Below, piece by piece: positions 1 through 6,340 of a stretch of DNA of 10,402 nt. This DNA is from Bacteroidales bacterium (GTDB lineage: Bacteria > Bacteroidota > Bacteroidia > Bacteroidales > WCHB1-69): NCBI GenBank assembly GCA_031264975.1, contig JAISDH010000073.1:1-10402 (forward strand), given 5' to 3'. How positions within the stretch are numbered: position 1 is the first letter of the stretch; every line of letters starts with the position of its first letter. The notes beneath the pieces were generated by a model that was not told the DNA's origin, made no database searches, and saw nothing but the letters and a program-made list of their open reading frames with translations. The position numbers were made by a program, and so were the translations under genes.

Positions 1-44
1 TAAACGAGTAAAGTGAACGAGTGAACAAATAAGCGTTATTTTCC
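1..44. repeat. Leader repeat, copy A
   Basis: AT-rich non-coding leader placed directly before the first pyrimidine minisatellite. Positions 11-44 are identical over 34 bases to 322-355, and the ten bases TAAACGAGTA at 1-10 recur at 309-318; copy B has three extra bases between these blocks. The window begins inside or at the edge of this copy, so its true left limit is unknown. Inside the leader, GTGAACGAGTGAAC is itself a short internal near-repeat. No reading frame or promoter is convincing here. Confidence 0.85.
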
Positions 45-50
45 TTTTTC

Positions 51-158
51 CCATTCGTCCCTTTTGTCCCTTTTGTCCCTTTTGTCCCATTCGTCCCATT
101 TGTCCCTTTTGTCCCATTTGTCCCTTTTGTCCCATTCGTCCCTTTTGTCCCATTCGCC
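51..158. repeat. Pyrimidine-rich 9-bp minisatellite, array A (12 units)
   Basis: Twelve consecutive 9-bp units of the form CC(A/T)TT(T/C)GTC can be read without a gap from 51 to 158. Variants include CCATTCGTC, CCTTTTGTC and CCATTTGTC; the last unit is CCATTCGCC. The plus strand is almost purely pyrimidine apart from one G and at most one A per unit. Because 9 is a multiple of 3, the array stays open in several frames and yields artificial repetitive ORFs; no protein is called. Unit order is irregular, as expected from slippage or unequal exchange. Confidence 0.9.
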
Positions 159-171
159 CTTCTCGCTCGTT

Positions 172-290
172 CGTCATTGCGAGCGAAGCGAAGCAATCCA
201 GAATACCCATATGAAGCGACTTACAACCTTTATCGTTATATGCCTTTTTATGTTTCATTGTCCTGGATTGCTTCGTGCCTCGCAATGACG
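172..290. mobile_element. 119-bp palindromic MITE-like element with CGTCATTGCGAG ends
   Basis: The left arm (172-201) starts CGTCATTGCGAG and ends GAAGCAATCCAG. The right arm (263-290) is its near-perfect inverse, starting CTGGATTGCTTC and ending CTCGCAATGACG. The arms differ only in a few bases near the middle (30 versus 28 bases). The core of 61 bases at 202-262 is AT-rich and encodes nothing recognisable. The CATTGCGAG...GAAGCAATCC theme is a widespread intergenic repeat in diverse bacteria, known for spurious translations such as RHCERSEAIQ. A non-autonomous inverted-repeat element is the simplest reading; no target-site duplication was found, and the mobilising enzyme is not in this window. 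Confidence 0.7.
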
Positions 291-308
291 ACTGGGTTGT
301 GTTCTCAG

Positions 309-355
309 TAAACGAGTAGACAAGTGAACGAGTGAACAAATAAGCGTTATTTTCC
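309..355. repeat. Leader repeat, copy B
   Basis: Second copy of the leader at the window start. 322-355 equals 11-44 exactly and 309-318 equals 1-10. It again leads straight into a pyrimidine minisatellite (array B). The exact identity beside highly divergent array lengths (108 versus 272 bp) implies recent duplication, or gene conversion, of the leader plus array module. Confidence 0.85.
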
Positions 356-625
356 ATTCTCCCATTCTCCCATTCTCCCATTCTCCCATTTGTCCCATTC
401 GTCCCTTTCGTCCCTTCGTCCCTTTCGTCCCTTCGTCCCTTCGTCCCTTCGTCCCTTCGTCCCTTCGTCCCTTTCGTCCCTTTCGTCCCTTCGTCCCTTC
501 GTCCCTTTCGTCCCTTTTGTCCCATTCGTCCCTTTTGTCCCTTTCGTCCCATTCGTCCCTTTCGTCCATTCGTCCTTTCGTCCCTTTCGTCCTTTCGTCC
601 CTTTCGCCCCTTTCGCCCATTCGCC
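354..625. repeat. Pyrimidine-rich 8/9-bp minisatellite, array B (about 32 units)
   Basis: The array shows clear polarity. It opens with four 8-bp CCATTCTC units (354-385) and passes through CCATTTGTC and CCATTCGTC. It then becomes mixed CCTTCGTC (8 bp) and CCTTTCGTC (9 bp) units at 404-512, returns to CCTTTTGTC and CCATTCGTC types, and ends with TCGCC-type units at 600-625. The same TCGCC variant closes array A. Purines are nearly absent on the plus strand. Long apparent ORFs across it on both strands come from the repeat and are not genes. Confidence 0.9.
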
Positions 626-637
626 CTCGCAATGACG
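626..637. repeat. Solitary CTCGCAATGACG end
   Basis: Twelve bases identical to the outer end of the right arm of the 172-290 element, directly abutting the last unit of array B. No partner arm is present downstream, so this is a half-site: either a deleted element or a junction formed when the array inserted or expanded next to an element end. Confidence 0.7.
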
Positions 638-690
638 GACGCCGACCCTTTTGAAGCTACCTCTTTTCCGAAGTTTTTTCAAACTAAAGT

Positions 691-715
691 CTTCGCCTAA
701 AGGCGAGGGATTTTT
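691..715. other. Small hairpin with T-run
   Basis: CTTCGCC (691-697) pairs with GGCGAGG (702-708), one pair being G-T, around a TAAA loop. The sequence GATTTTT follows. It resembles an intrinsic terminator on the plus strand, but no gene lies upstream to terminate, so it may equally be one of the short palindromic repeats seen elsewhere in the window. Confidence 0.4.
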
Positions 716-768
716 CCACAGAAGAAGACATTAATCCCGTTTCTCTTACTCGATTTATTACAGTCGTG

Positions 769-801
769 TTTATGCAAAATCAAAATAATGATGTACCTTT
801 G
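769..801 (+). promoter_or_regulatory. Bacteroidota-type promoter for the R-M genes
   Basis: TACCTTTG at 794-801 fits the TAnnTTTG -7 consensus of Bacteroidota primary sigma factors. TTTATG at 769-774 is a plausible -33 element, with 19 bases between them, inside the expected 19-21. The core lies 27 bases before the ATG at 829. The match and position are seen directly; activity is inferred. Confidence 0.6.
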
Positions 802-828
802 CATATTAAATATTTAAAATAAAACAGC

Positions 829-1415
829 ATGAAAATAAAATCATTTTCAGACTACAAATCAGATGCTTCCAATTGGATAACATTGGCAGGCGGGGAATAT
901 TATCCCGATATTTTGGAAAACGCCTGCGCTCTGTACAAGCCTGTTTTGGTATTATTCGGACAACTTGTAAAACTGAACGGTTTTTTGAACTTTTTCGCAG
1001 TAATTTCAGCGCCTTGCAAATAGTCGGAATAGAAAGAGCAGGAAAAGATATTTTGATGAAAGAGGTATTTGCAGACTATCCTAACCCCAATCGTCCTATT
1101 GATTTTGTCATTAAAGATAAAAACGAAATTCTTGCTGTCGGCTTGGCTCGCTACGATTCCGACAGAGGCGGCGCTCAGGAAGATGACCGAACAGGCGGTT
1201 ATGCTAATTGCGCCAATGAGTTTTTGACTTACACAAAAAAGAAAGGCTTAAAAACTCGACTATTGTTTGTCAATGACGGTCCCGGACTGTTGCTGGGTTC
1301 GATGTGGAATGATTATGCGACATTAGAATCTAATTGGAAGGGCAAAGTAATGGTACTTACTTTGCGAATGGTAACGGAACGCATTACCAAAGAATGGTTA
1401 AACGCAAAAACTTAA
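829..1415 (+). pseudogene. Frameshifted type II restriction-endonuclease-like gene
   Basis: The start codon at 829 follows a good Bacteroidota promoter. The first frame reads MKIKSFSDYKSD... and stops at 1021-1023. The -1 frame, open from 873 to 1415, carries a coherent downstream protein: NFSALQIVGIERAGKD, NRPIDFVIKD, then GLARYDSDRGGAQEDDRTGG and a hydrophobic LLFVNDGPGLLLGSMW segment. Joining the frames near the T6 run at 981-986 gives about 195 residues. The acidic I-D-F-V-I plus E-I-L-A-V-G region could be a PD-(D/E)xK-like core, but a canonical triad is not clear. The stop lies four bases before the methylase start, the usual arrangement of an R-M pair, and this is the main argument for a nuclease role. 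It could be a genuine mutation, a sequencing error at the homopolymer, or -1 frameshifting. An ATG near 1056 could give a truncated product. Confidence 0.6.
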
Positions 1416-1419
1416 AACC

Positions 1420-2673
1420 ATGGCAACAGGCGTTTCAAAAACCAAAATGAATGGAAACTTACAAGTAAGTACCTCTGAAAATGGAAATTATACTTACCAC
1501 CCTATTTGGCAAAACGGAAACTCTGCCAACCGTCTTTATTTTGGCGACAACTATACTGTAATGAACGACTTGTTGCACGATGAATCAGTTAGAGGGAAAA
1601 TCCGACTGATTTACATTGACCCGCCTTACGCGACAAACAGTATTTTTCAGACACGCAAACAACAAGACGCTTATACAGACCTTTTAACCGGCGAAGATTA
1701 TGTGGATTTTATGCGGGAACGATTACTGTTAATGAGAGAACTGTTGGCAGCTGACGGTTCTATTTATGTGCATCTTGATAATAAAATGGTCTTCAACATC
1801 AAGATTTTGATGGACGAGATTTTCGGTGCATCAAATTTCCGCAGTATGATAACCCGTAAAAAATGCAAGTCAAAAAACTTCACCAAAAATTCATACGGCA
1901 ATATATCCGATTATATATTATTTTATACTAAGTCAAATAATTATATATGGAATAAGCAATATGACCAGTGGTCTAAAGACAAAATTCTGAAAGAATATCC
2001 GTTCATTGAAGAAGGCACAGACAGACGATATAAACGAGTCCCCATTCATGCACCCGGAACACGAAATGGCGAAACCGGCAAAATGTGGCGGGGTATGTTG
2101 CCACCCGAAGGAAAACACTGGCAATTCACGCCTGCAAAATTAGACGAATTGGATGCAAACGGCGAAATATATTGGAGCAGTAATGGCAATCCGCGTCGGA
2201 AGGTATATTTAGATGAAAGCGAAGGTATCGCAATACAGGATATTTGGCTCGATTATTTAGATATAAACAATCAAAACACTCATACAACAGGCTATCCGAC
2301 CGAGAAAAATCTTGATATGCTTAAAAGGATAGTTCTTGCATCTTCCAACAAAGGCGATTTGGTAATGGATTGTTTTGCAGGCTCAGGAACAACACTTGTC
2401 GCCGCTGATGAATTAAGTAGAAATTGGATTGGCATTGATATAGGGAATGAAGCAATTAAAGTAATGTTAAACCGTTTTCAAAACGGCACTCAAACGCTTG
2501 ATGAACATATAGGGAAAAAGAAAACAAAAGGGATGGAAACACCAACTTTGTTTTTTGAAGATGAAACAGAAAAGGCTGGCATTGTTCCAAACCTTGTTTT
2601 GCATCATTTGATTGACGAATATACGATTTATGTTAATGGTAATTATTCGGGCGAAGAGTTTTGTTTGCCATAA
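1420..2673 (+). CDS. Beta-class N6-adenine (possibly N4-cytosine) DNA methyltransferase
   Basis: The 417-residue protein is a site-specific, SAM-dependent DNA amino-methyltransferase. Motif IV, IDPPY (DPPY at residues 67-70), precedes the SAM-binding motif I, DCFAGSGTT (317-325). This order defines the beta class, as in type III Mod subunits and many type II methylases. LYFGDNYTVMNDLL at 39-52 is the typical lead-in, and NWIGIDIG follows motif I. The stretch at about 140-290 between the motifs is the likely target-recognition domain; the recognition sequence cannot be read from it. The start follows the nuclease-like stop by four bases, so the two are probably co-transcribed. All catalytic motifs look intact, so it should methylate even though the nuclease frame is broken. 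No type III Res helicase is visible nearby, which favours a type II or solitary methylase. The last 60-70 residues match nothing I recognise. Confidence 0.88.
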   Translation: MATGVSKTKMNGNLQVSTSENGNYTYHPIWQNGNSANRLYFGDNYTVMNDLLHDESVRGKIRLIYIDPPYATNSIFQTRKQQDAYTDLLTGEDYVDFMRERLLLMRELLAADGSIYVHLDNKMVFNIKILMDEIFGASNFRSMITRKKCKSKNFTKNSYGNISDYILFYTKSNNYIWNKQYDQWSKDKILKEYPFIEEGTDRRYKRVPIHAPGTRNGETGKMWRGMLPPEGKHWQFTPAKLDELDANGEIYWSSNGNPRRKVYLDESEGIAIQDIWLDYLDINNQNTHTTGYPTEKNLDMLKRIVLASSNKGDLVMDCFAGSGTTLVAADELSRNWIGIDIGNEAIKVMLNRFQNGTQTLDEHIGKKKTKGMETPTLFFEDETEKAGIVPNLVLHHLIDEYTIYVNGNYSGEEFCLP

Positions 2674-2675
2674 TA

Positions 2676-2843
2676 ATGAATTTACTAATGGCAAAAAGAG
2701 CAGCAAATAAAACATTGTCTGATAAAAAACTATCCAAACTTGGTACGGTTTGGGGTGCAATTATTGTGGGCTGTACTATTTTTGGATTTGGGGTTATTGC
2801 AGGTTCTTACCAAGGTAAAAAAAAAAAAAATCATCGCGCATAA
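2676..2843 (+). CDS. Small single-pass membrane protein, unknown function
   Basis: A 55-residue protein read from the ATG at 2676, two bases after the methylase stop; an ATG at 2688 (MAKRAANKTLSDKK) is an equally good start. A basic N-terminus is followed by one hydrophobic helix (LGTVWGAIIVGCTIFGFGVIAGSY) and then a lysine run encoded by an A14 tract (2817-2830), ending NHRA. The positive-inside rule is ambiguous because both flanks are basic. I recognise no family. If one A is an error or a slip, the frame continues 28 residues with ordinary composition (IIAHKKKINREYIFTFPDTV... to a TAA at 2917-2919), so the true C-terminus is uncertain. Its link to the R-M genes may be positional only. Confidence 0.5.
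   Translation: MNLLMAKRAANKTLSDKKLSKLGTVWGAIIVGCTIFGFGVIAGSYQGKKKKNHRA
2817..2830. repeat. A14 homopolymer tract
   Basis: Fourteen consecutive A residues inside the 3' end of the small membrane-protein gene, followed 12 bases later by A8. Such runs are prone to replication and transcription slippage and to sequencing error, and here length changes decide between three different C-termini. Confidence 0.9.
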
Positions 2844-3086
2844 AAAAAAGATTAACCGAGAATATATATTTACATTCCCAGATACTGTTGAAAAAAAACA
2901 ATTGATCATAAACATATAAATTCTTGTTTTATAGTAGAGTATATCCTTCTGTTTCTGCAAATATATTGTTGTGCATGACGAATATATCGCAATAAAAATA
3001 GTATCGGTTTCGTTTCCGTTTAGCTTTTTCAATGTCTCAAAAAAAATAATTGAAGGAAAATAATGATTTTGTATTAAAAAAAATAG
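2844..3086. other. AT-rich spacer without recognisable genes
   Basis: About 240 bases rich in A and T runs between the small membrane protein and the rplM promoter. The only coding candidate is the -1 continuation of the preceding gene up to 2919. The weak pairing of AAAACAA (2895-2901) with TTGTTTT (2924-2930) has a 22-base loop and is not called a terminator. Confidence 0.5.
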
Positions 3087-3094
3087 TACCTTTG
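3087..3094 (+). promoter_or_regulatory. Bacteroidota -7 box for the ribosomal operon
   Basis: TACCTTTG followed by CA is a textbook TAnnTTTG core and is the same octamer as the one before the R-M genes. A -33 element is poor: TTTTG at 3067-3071 leaves only 15 bases. Transcription would begin near 3100 and give an rplM leader of roughly 90 bases, long enough for autogenous control, although I could not fold a known leader motif there. Confidence 0.6.
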
Positions 3095-3193
3095 CAGCCT
3101 CGATAAAACTGACATAAATTATCCACAAACCAAGAAGGTGAAATTTTTATTTGTAAAAAAAAGTAAAGTAAATCAAGTTATTAAAGATAAAAA

Positions 3194-3649
3194 ATGAATA
3201 CACTAAGTTATAAAACCATATCAGCAAATAAGGCTACCGTAAATAAAGAATGGTTACTCATTGATGCTGAAGGTGAAATTTTAGGACGTTTGGCTTCTGT
3301 TACCGCAAAGATGCTAAGGGGCAAACATAAAACCGATTATACTCCACATGTGGATTGTGGGGATAATATAGTAATAATTAATGCGGATAAAGTTCGTTTA
3401 ACCGGAAGAAAATTAACGGATAAACAGTATGTACGTCATACGGGTTATCCGGGTGGTCAACGTGTTATCACTGTTAAGGAATTGCTTGCTAAAAAGCCCA
3501 TTGCAATCATTGAACATGCAGTAAAAGGAATGTTACCAAAAAATAAATTAGGAAGCGCATTGTATCGTAATCTGTATGTTTATGCAGGTACAGAACATAA
3601 ACAGGAAGCGCAAAAACCTCGATTGATAAATATTAAAGATATTAAATAA
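3194..3649 (+). CDS. rplM: 50S ribosomal protein uL13
   Basis: The 151-residue uL13 has the length usual in Bacteroidales. uL13 is an early-assembly protein of the large subunit that binds 23S rRNA. Diagnostic stretches are WLLIDAEGEILGRLASVTAK (20-39), LRGKHKTDYTPHVDCGDNIV (42-61), HTGYPGGQR (82-90), VKGMLPKNKLG (110-120) and NLYVYAGTEHKQEAQ (126-140). The N-terminus MNTLSYKTISANKATV is characteristic of Bacteroidota uL13. It is the first gene of the rplM-rpsI-rpsB-tsf block and is followed two bases later by rpsI, so translation of the two is likely coupled. The A-rich sequence before the ATG has no clear Shine-Dalgarno, which is normal for this phylum. Confidence 0.98.
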   Translation: MNTLSYKTISANKATVNKEWLLIDAEGEILGRLASVTAKMLRGKHKTDYTPHVDCGDNIVIINADKVRLTGRKLTDKQYVRHTGYPGGQRVITVKELLAKKPIAIIEHAVKGMLPKNKLGSALYRNLYVYAGTEHKQEAQKPRLINIKDIK

Positions 3650-3651
3650 AT

Positions 3652-4038
3652 ATGGCAGTGATAAATACATCAGGAAGAAGGAAAACCGCCGTTGCTCGTA
3701 TATATATGTCGGAAGGAAGCGGTACAATTACGGTAAATGGACGGAATTACAAAGACTATTTTCTAACCGGAACGCTTCAATATATCGTAACGCAATCATT
3801 AAATATCGCTAATGCGGCTGATAAATATGATATTAAAGCAAATTTGAGTGGAGGTGGTATTTCCGGACAGGCAGAAGCATTACGCCTTGCAATATCAAAA
3901 GCTTTGTGCGAAATAGATACGGAAAATCGTCCTCCATTAAAAGCGCAAGGGTTATTACGCAGAGACCCGCGTATGGTGGAACGTAAAAAACCGGGACAAC
4001 CCAAAGCAAGAAAACGTTTCCAATTCAGTAAACGTTAA
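3652..4038 (+). CDS. rpsI: 30S ribosomal protein uS9
   Basis: uS9, 128 residues and full length. It sits in the 30S head, and its C-terminal tail reaches the P-site tRNA. SGRRKTAVARIYMSEGSGTI (6-25) is the family N-terminal signature. NLSGGGISGQAEALRLAISK and RDPRMVERKKPGQPKARKR follow, with the invariant basic FQFSKR end intact. The ATG lies two bases after the rplM stop, the classic L13-S9 pairing found in nearly all bacteria. Nothing is truncated or unusual. Confidence 0.98.
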   Translation: MAVINTSGRRKTAVARIYMSEGSGTITVNGRNYKDYFLTGTLQYIVTQSLNIANAADKYDIKANLSGGGISGQAEALRLAISKALCEIDTENRPPLKAQGLLRRDPRMVERKKPGQPKARKRFQFSKR

Positions 4039-4161
4039 TATTATAGATTACCAAACATGATAGAAGGAATGTTTAGTATCTAAATTATATAGACTTTCAT
4101 TAGGGAAATTACTATGTAATTGAGTTAAATAAAAAGAATGTAAACATTAAATAAATAAAGA
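4039..4161 (+). promoter_or_regulatory. rpsI-rpsB spacer with two small hairpins
   Basis: This 123-base AT-rich spacer is long for the inside of a ribosomal operon. AAACAT (4053-4058) can pair with ATGTTT (4069-4074), and AATTAC (4107-4112) with GTAATT (4116-4121) around a TAT loop. No TAnnTTTG promoter or T-tailed terminator is evident. It could hold an S2 feedback leader or a processing site, but this is inference from position and weak pairing only. Confidence 0.3.
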
Positions 4162-5028
4162 ATGTCAAGTGTAAATTTTAATGAATTATTAGATGCAGGC
4201 GCTCATTTCGGGCACCTGAAAAGAAAATGGAATCCGAACATGGCTCCCTACATTTTTATGGAGAAAAATGGTATACATATTATTGACCTCCATAAGACAG
4301 TGGTAAAAATTGATGAAGCCTCGGCGGCGATAAAACAAATTGCTCGTTTTGGTAACAAGATTATGTTTGTCGCTACAAAAAAGCAGGCAAAGGAAATCGT
4401 TGCCGAATATGTAAAACAAGTAGATATGCCGTATGTAACCGAACGCTGGCCCGGAGGAATGCTTACCAATTTTGCTACGATACGTAAAGCCGTCATGAAA
4501 ATGGCTTCTATTGATGCTTTGATAGCGAGCCCCCAATGGGCGAATATCGCTAAACGTGAACGTCTGCAAGTGCAACGCGAACGTATTAAATTAGAGAAAA
4601 ACCTCGGTTCAATTTCCAATATGAAGAAATTACCTTCTGCTCTTTTTATCGTTGATATTATGAAAGAACATATTGCAGTTGCAGAAGCTCGGAAATTAAA
4701 CATTCCTACTTTTGCCATTGTTGATACCAATTCCGACCCCACGCTTGTGGATTTTGCTATTCCTGCAAATGATGATGCTTCAAAATCAATTTCGATTATT
4801 GTAAAGGTAATGTGCGATGCTATTCAAGAAGGATTGAATGAACGGGAACTTTCTTCGGATAAAAACAAAAAGACGGAAGAAGACGTTGAGGAACAGGAAA
4901 AGAATAAAGCGAAAAACGTTGAAGATGACGAAGAAAAGCCTGTTAGAAACAGTGATGGACGTCGTAGACGTATAGGAGATACTCCCAAAGAGGGTGATAA
5001 TCGTCGTCGTATATATAGGAAAAAGTAA
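4162..5028 (+). CDS. rpsB: 30S ribosomal protein uS2
   Basis: uS2 of 288 residues. It binds at the back of the 30S neck together with uS1. The start LLDAGAHFGHLKRKWNPNM (residues 9-27) is diagnostic. Also typical are NGIHIIDLHKTV, VATKKQAKEIV, ERWPGGMLTNFATIRKAV and the C-terminal-domain motif VDTNSDPTLVDFAIPANDDA. After about residue 228 comes a highly charged tail of some 60 residues, alternating Lys/Glu/Asp then Arg-rich and ending RRRIYRKK. C-terminal charged extensions are common in Bacteroidota S2 proteins, but they vary in sequence. The tsf start lies 31 bases downstream, giving the near-universal rpsB-tsf pair. Confidence 0.98.
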   Translation: MSSVNFNELLDAGAHFGHLKRKWNPNMAPYIFMEKNGIHIIDLHKTVVKIDEASAAIKQIARFGNKIMFVATKKQAKEIVAEYVKQVDMPYVTERWPGGMLTNFATIRKAVMKMASIDALIASPQWANIAKRERLQVQRERIKLEKNLGSISNMKKLPSALFIVDIMKEHIAVAEARKLNIPTFAIVDTNSDPTLVDFAIPANDDASKSISIIVKVMCDAIQEGLNERELSSDKNKKTEEDVEEQEKNKAKNVEDDEEKPVRNSDGRRRRIGDTPKEGDNRRRIYRKK

Positions 5029-5059
5029 TTAGTTAAGGTTATTAATAAAGAAATAGAAA

Positions 5060-5893
5060 ATGGCAATAACAGCTGCTGAAGTAAATAAATTAAGACAGAT
5101 AACAGGTTCAGGTATCATGGACTGCAAGAGCGCTTTGCTTGAAGCGGAAGGCGACATAGAAAAAGCAATAGACGTCTTGCGAAAAAAAGGACAAAAAGTT
5201 GCTGCAAAACGTGCTGACCGTAATGCCAGCGAAGGTTATGTTATCGCAAAGACAAATCCAGAGCATACATACGGAGTTGTATTAATGCTGAATTGTGAGA
5301 CAGATTTTGTAGGGAAAACATCCGACTTTATTGAATGTGCAGAATCAATTATTGATTTTGCGATAGCCAATAAAGTTGGTAATCTACAACAGCTTTTTGA
5401 TTCCAAGTTGGCTTCAAACCGTACTGTACAGGAATTATTGGTTGATATAACCGGAAAGACCGGAGAGAAAATTGAATTAAACCAATTTGAAACGCTTGAA
5501 AAACCATTTGTAGCAATTTACAACCATAACGGCAACAGATTGGCTACACTTGTTGGGTTCAACAAAAAAGCGCCAAATCTGGACGTAGCAGGACATGAAG
5601 TTGCAATGCAAATTGCAGCGATGAATCCTATTAGCGTCAATGAAAAAGACGTTCCCCAGAATGTGATAGACCGTGAATTGGATATTGCACGCGAACAAAT
5701 TCGCAATGAAGGGAAACCGGAAGCAATGGTGGATAAAATTGCTCAAGGTAAATTGAATAAGTTCTTCAAAGAAAATACACTGGTCAATCAAGATTTTATT
5801 CGAGACTCAAAGAAAACGGTTGGACAATATTTGAAAGAAGTTGACACCGGGTTAATCATAGAGACATTTTACCGGTTACAATTAGGAGAGTAA
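5060..5893 (+). CDS. tsf: Elongation factor Ts
   Basis: EF-Ts, 277 residues. It is the cytoplasmic nucleotide-exchange factor that releases GDP from EF-Tu. The N-terminal UBA-like domain reads LRQITGSGIMDCKSALLEAE with DIEKAIDVLRKKG. It is followed by the EF-Tu-contacting core, with CETDFVGKTSDF (the TDFV motif), and by VAMQIAAMNP in the second half. The C-terminus reads GKLNKFFKENTLVNQDFIRDSKKTVGQYL. From memory, Bacteroides EF-Ts is about 330 residues with an insertion before the GKL-KF segment. Here the two sides run together (EGKPEAMVDKIAQGKLNKF), giving an E. coli-like length. It ends the operon 40 bases before a strong terminator. Confidence 0.97.
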   Translation: MAITAAEVNKLRQITGSGIMDCKSALLEAEGDIEKAIDVLRKKGQKVAAKRADRNASEGYVIAKTNPEHTYGVVLMLNCETDFVGKTSDFIECAESIIDFAIANKVGNLQQLFDSKLASNRTVQELLVDITGKTGEKIELNQFETLEKPFVAIYNHNGNRLATLVGFNKKAPNLDVAGHEVAMQIAAMNPISVNEKDVPQNVIDRELDIAREQIRNEGKPEAMVDKIAQGKLNKFFKENTLVNQDFIRDSKKTVGQYLKEVDTGLIIETFYRLQLGE

Positions 5894-5932
5894 TTCATCA
5901 GGACATAATTTAATTATTAATATAAATTACTG

Positions 5933-5970
5933 GGAGGGGAATAACTTAAATTATTTCCCTCTATTTTTTT
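5933..5970 (+). terminator. Intrinsic terminator of the rplM-tsf operon
   Basis: A 12-pair stem (two G-T pairs) joins 5933-5944 (GGAGGGGAATAA) to 5951-5962 (TTATTTCCCTCT) around the loop CTTAAA, followed by one A and seven T residues at 5964-5970. Position just after tsf and the U-tail make this the clearest regulatory site in the window. Confidence 0.92.
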
Positions 5971-6185
5971 GTACAGCGACCGGCTTTTTCTGTCTCCGTG
6001 ACTTTACTCCCGTTCAACACGCAGAAATAAACTATCGGCTGAGTTTGCTTAATTGTAAAATTGATTGCCTTTTTCAGGCGAAGGGAAAAGTAAAGAGGAG
6101 ATTATTCGCCCGTTCACTATTTTTCCTGCTGCCCTTTTGGGGGATTTCGCCCCGATTGGAGTTTGGTTTTTATGTGTTTTGTCAG

Positions 6186-6206
6186 ACACAGCGCAACGCG
6201 CTGTGT
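6186..6206. repeat. Perfect 9-bp-stem palindrome
   Basis: ACACAGCGC (6186-6194) pairs perfectly with GCGCTGTGT (6198-6206) around AAC. There is no T tail, so it is more likely a REP-like unit than a terminator. Confidence 0.8.
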
Positions 6207-6273
6207 GGTGATTCATGCCTTTCAGGCTTTTAACCGGCTTTCAAACATCCTTTACATCTCTAACCATTGTTTT

Positions 6274-6308
6274 ATCCTGATTATTCTGTAATCCTGTGAA
6301 TCCTGATT
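6274..6308. repeat. ATCCTG spaced direct repeat
   Basis: ATCCTGATT occurs at 6274-6282 and 6300-6308, with ATCCTGTGA at 6291-6299 between, inside a stretch of related sequence extending to the GATTCAGACAA at 6305-6315. I recall similar ATCCTG-rich stretches in Bacteroidales intergenic regions, but cannot confirm this here. Confidence 0.55.
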
Positions 6309-6340
6309 CAGACAATTGAACGCGTTGCGCGGGGCTGTTG

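Noticed and set aside
64..682. Repetitive ORFs on both strands through the left minisatellites
   Set aside because: They consist of SLLSHSS-, RPFVPFVP- or GTKGRRDE-type translations of 8/9-bp units or cross the inverted-repeat element (RHCERSEAIQ). There is no start context and no family resemblance.
981..987. Programmed -1 frameshifting as the preferred explanation for the nuclease
   Set aside because: The heptamer fits, but no convincing downstream stem or upstream Shine-Dalgarno stimulator is visible. A simple indel or sequencing error is more economical; it is kept only as a finding to test.
1420..2673. Type III R-M Mod subunit with a Res partner
   Set aside because: The motif order fits Mod, but no helicase/nuclease Res gene is present. 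The upstream gene is small and nuclease-like, so a type II or solitary methylase is the safer call.
2661..2675. TTG start for the small membrane protein
   Set aside because: It would overlap the methylase end by 13 bases. In-frame ATG codons at 2676 and 2688 give better starts.
2895..2930. Terminator after the R-M cassette
   Set aside because: The stem is only seven A/T-rich pairs with a 22-base loop and would be unstable; the T-run lies within the stem.
3100..3193. Known ribosomal-protein leader or riboswitch before rplM
   Set aside because: The leader is AT-rich and I could not identify a stable conserved fold or a named motif by eye.
6045..6233. 62-residue ORF downstream of tsf
   Set aside because: It overlaps several palindromes, has no promoter after the tsf terminator, and its translation has no recognisable features.
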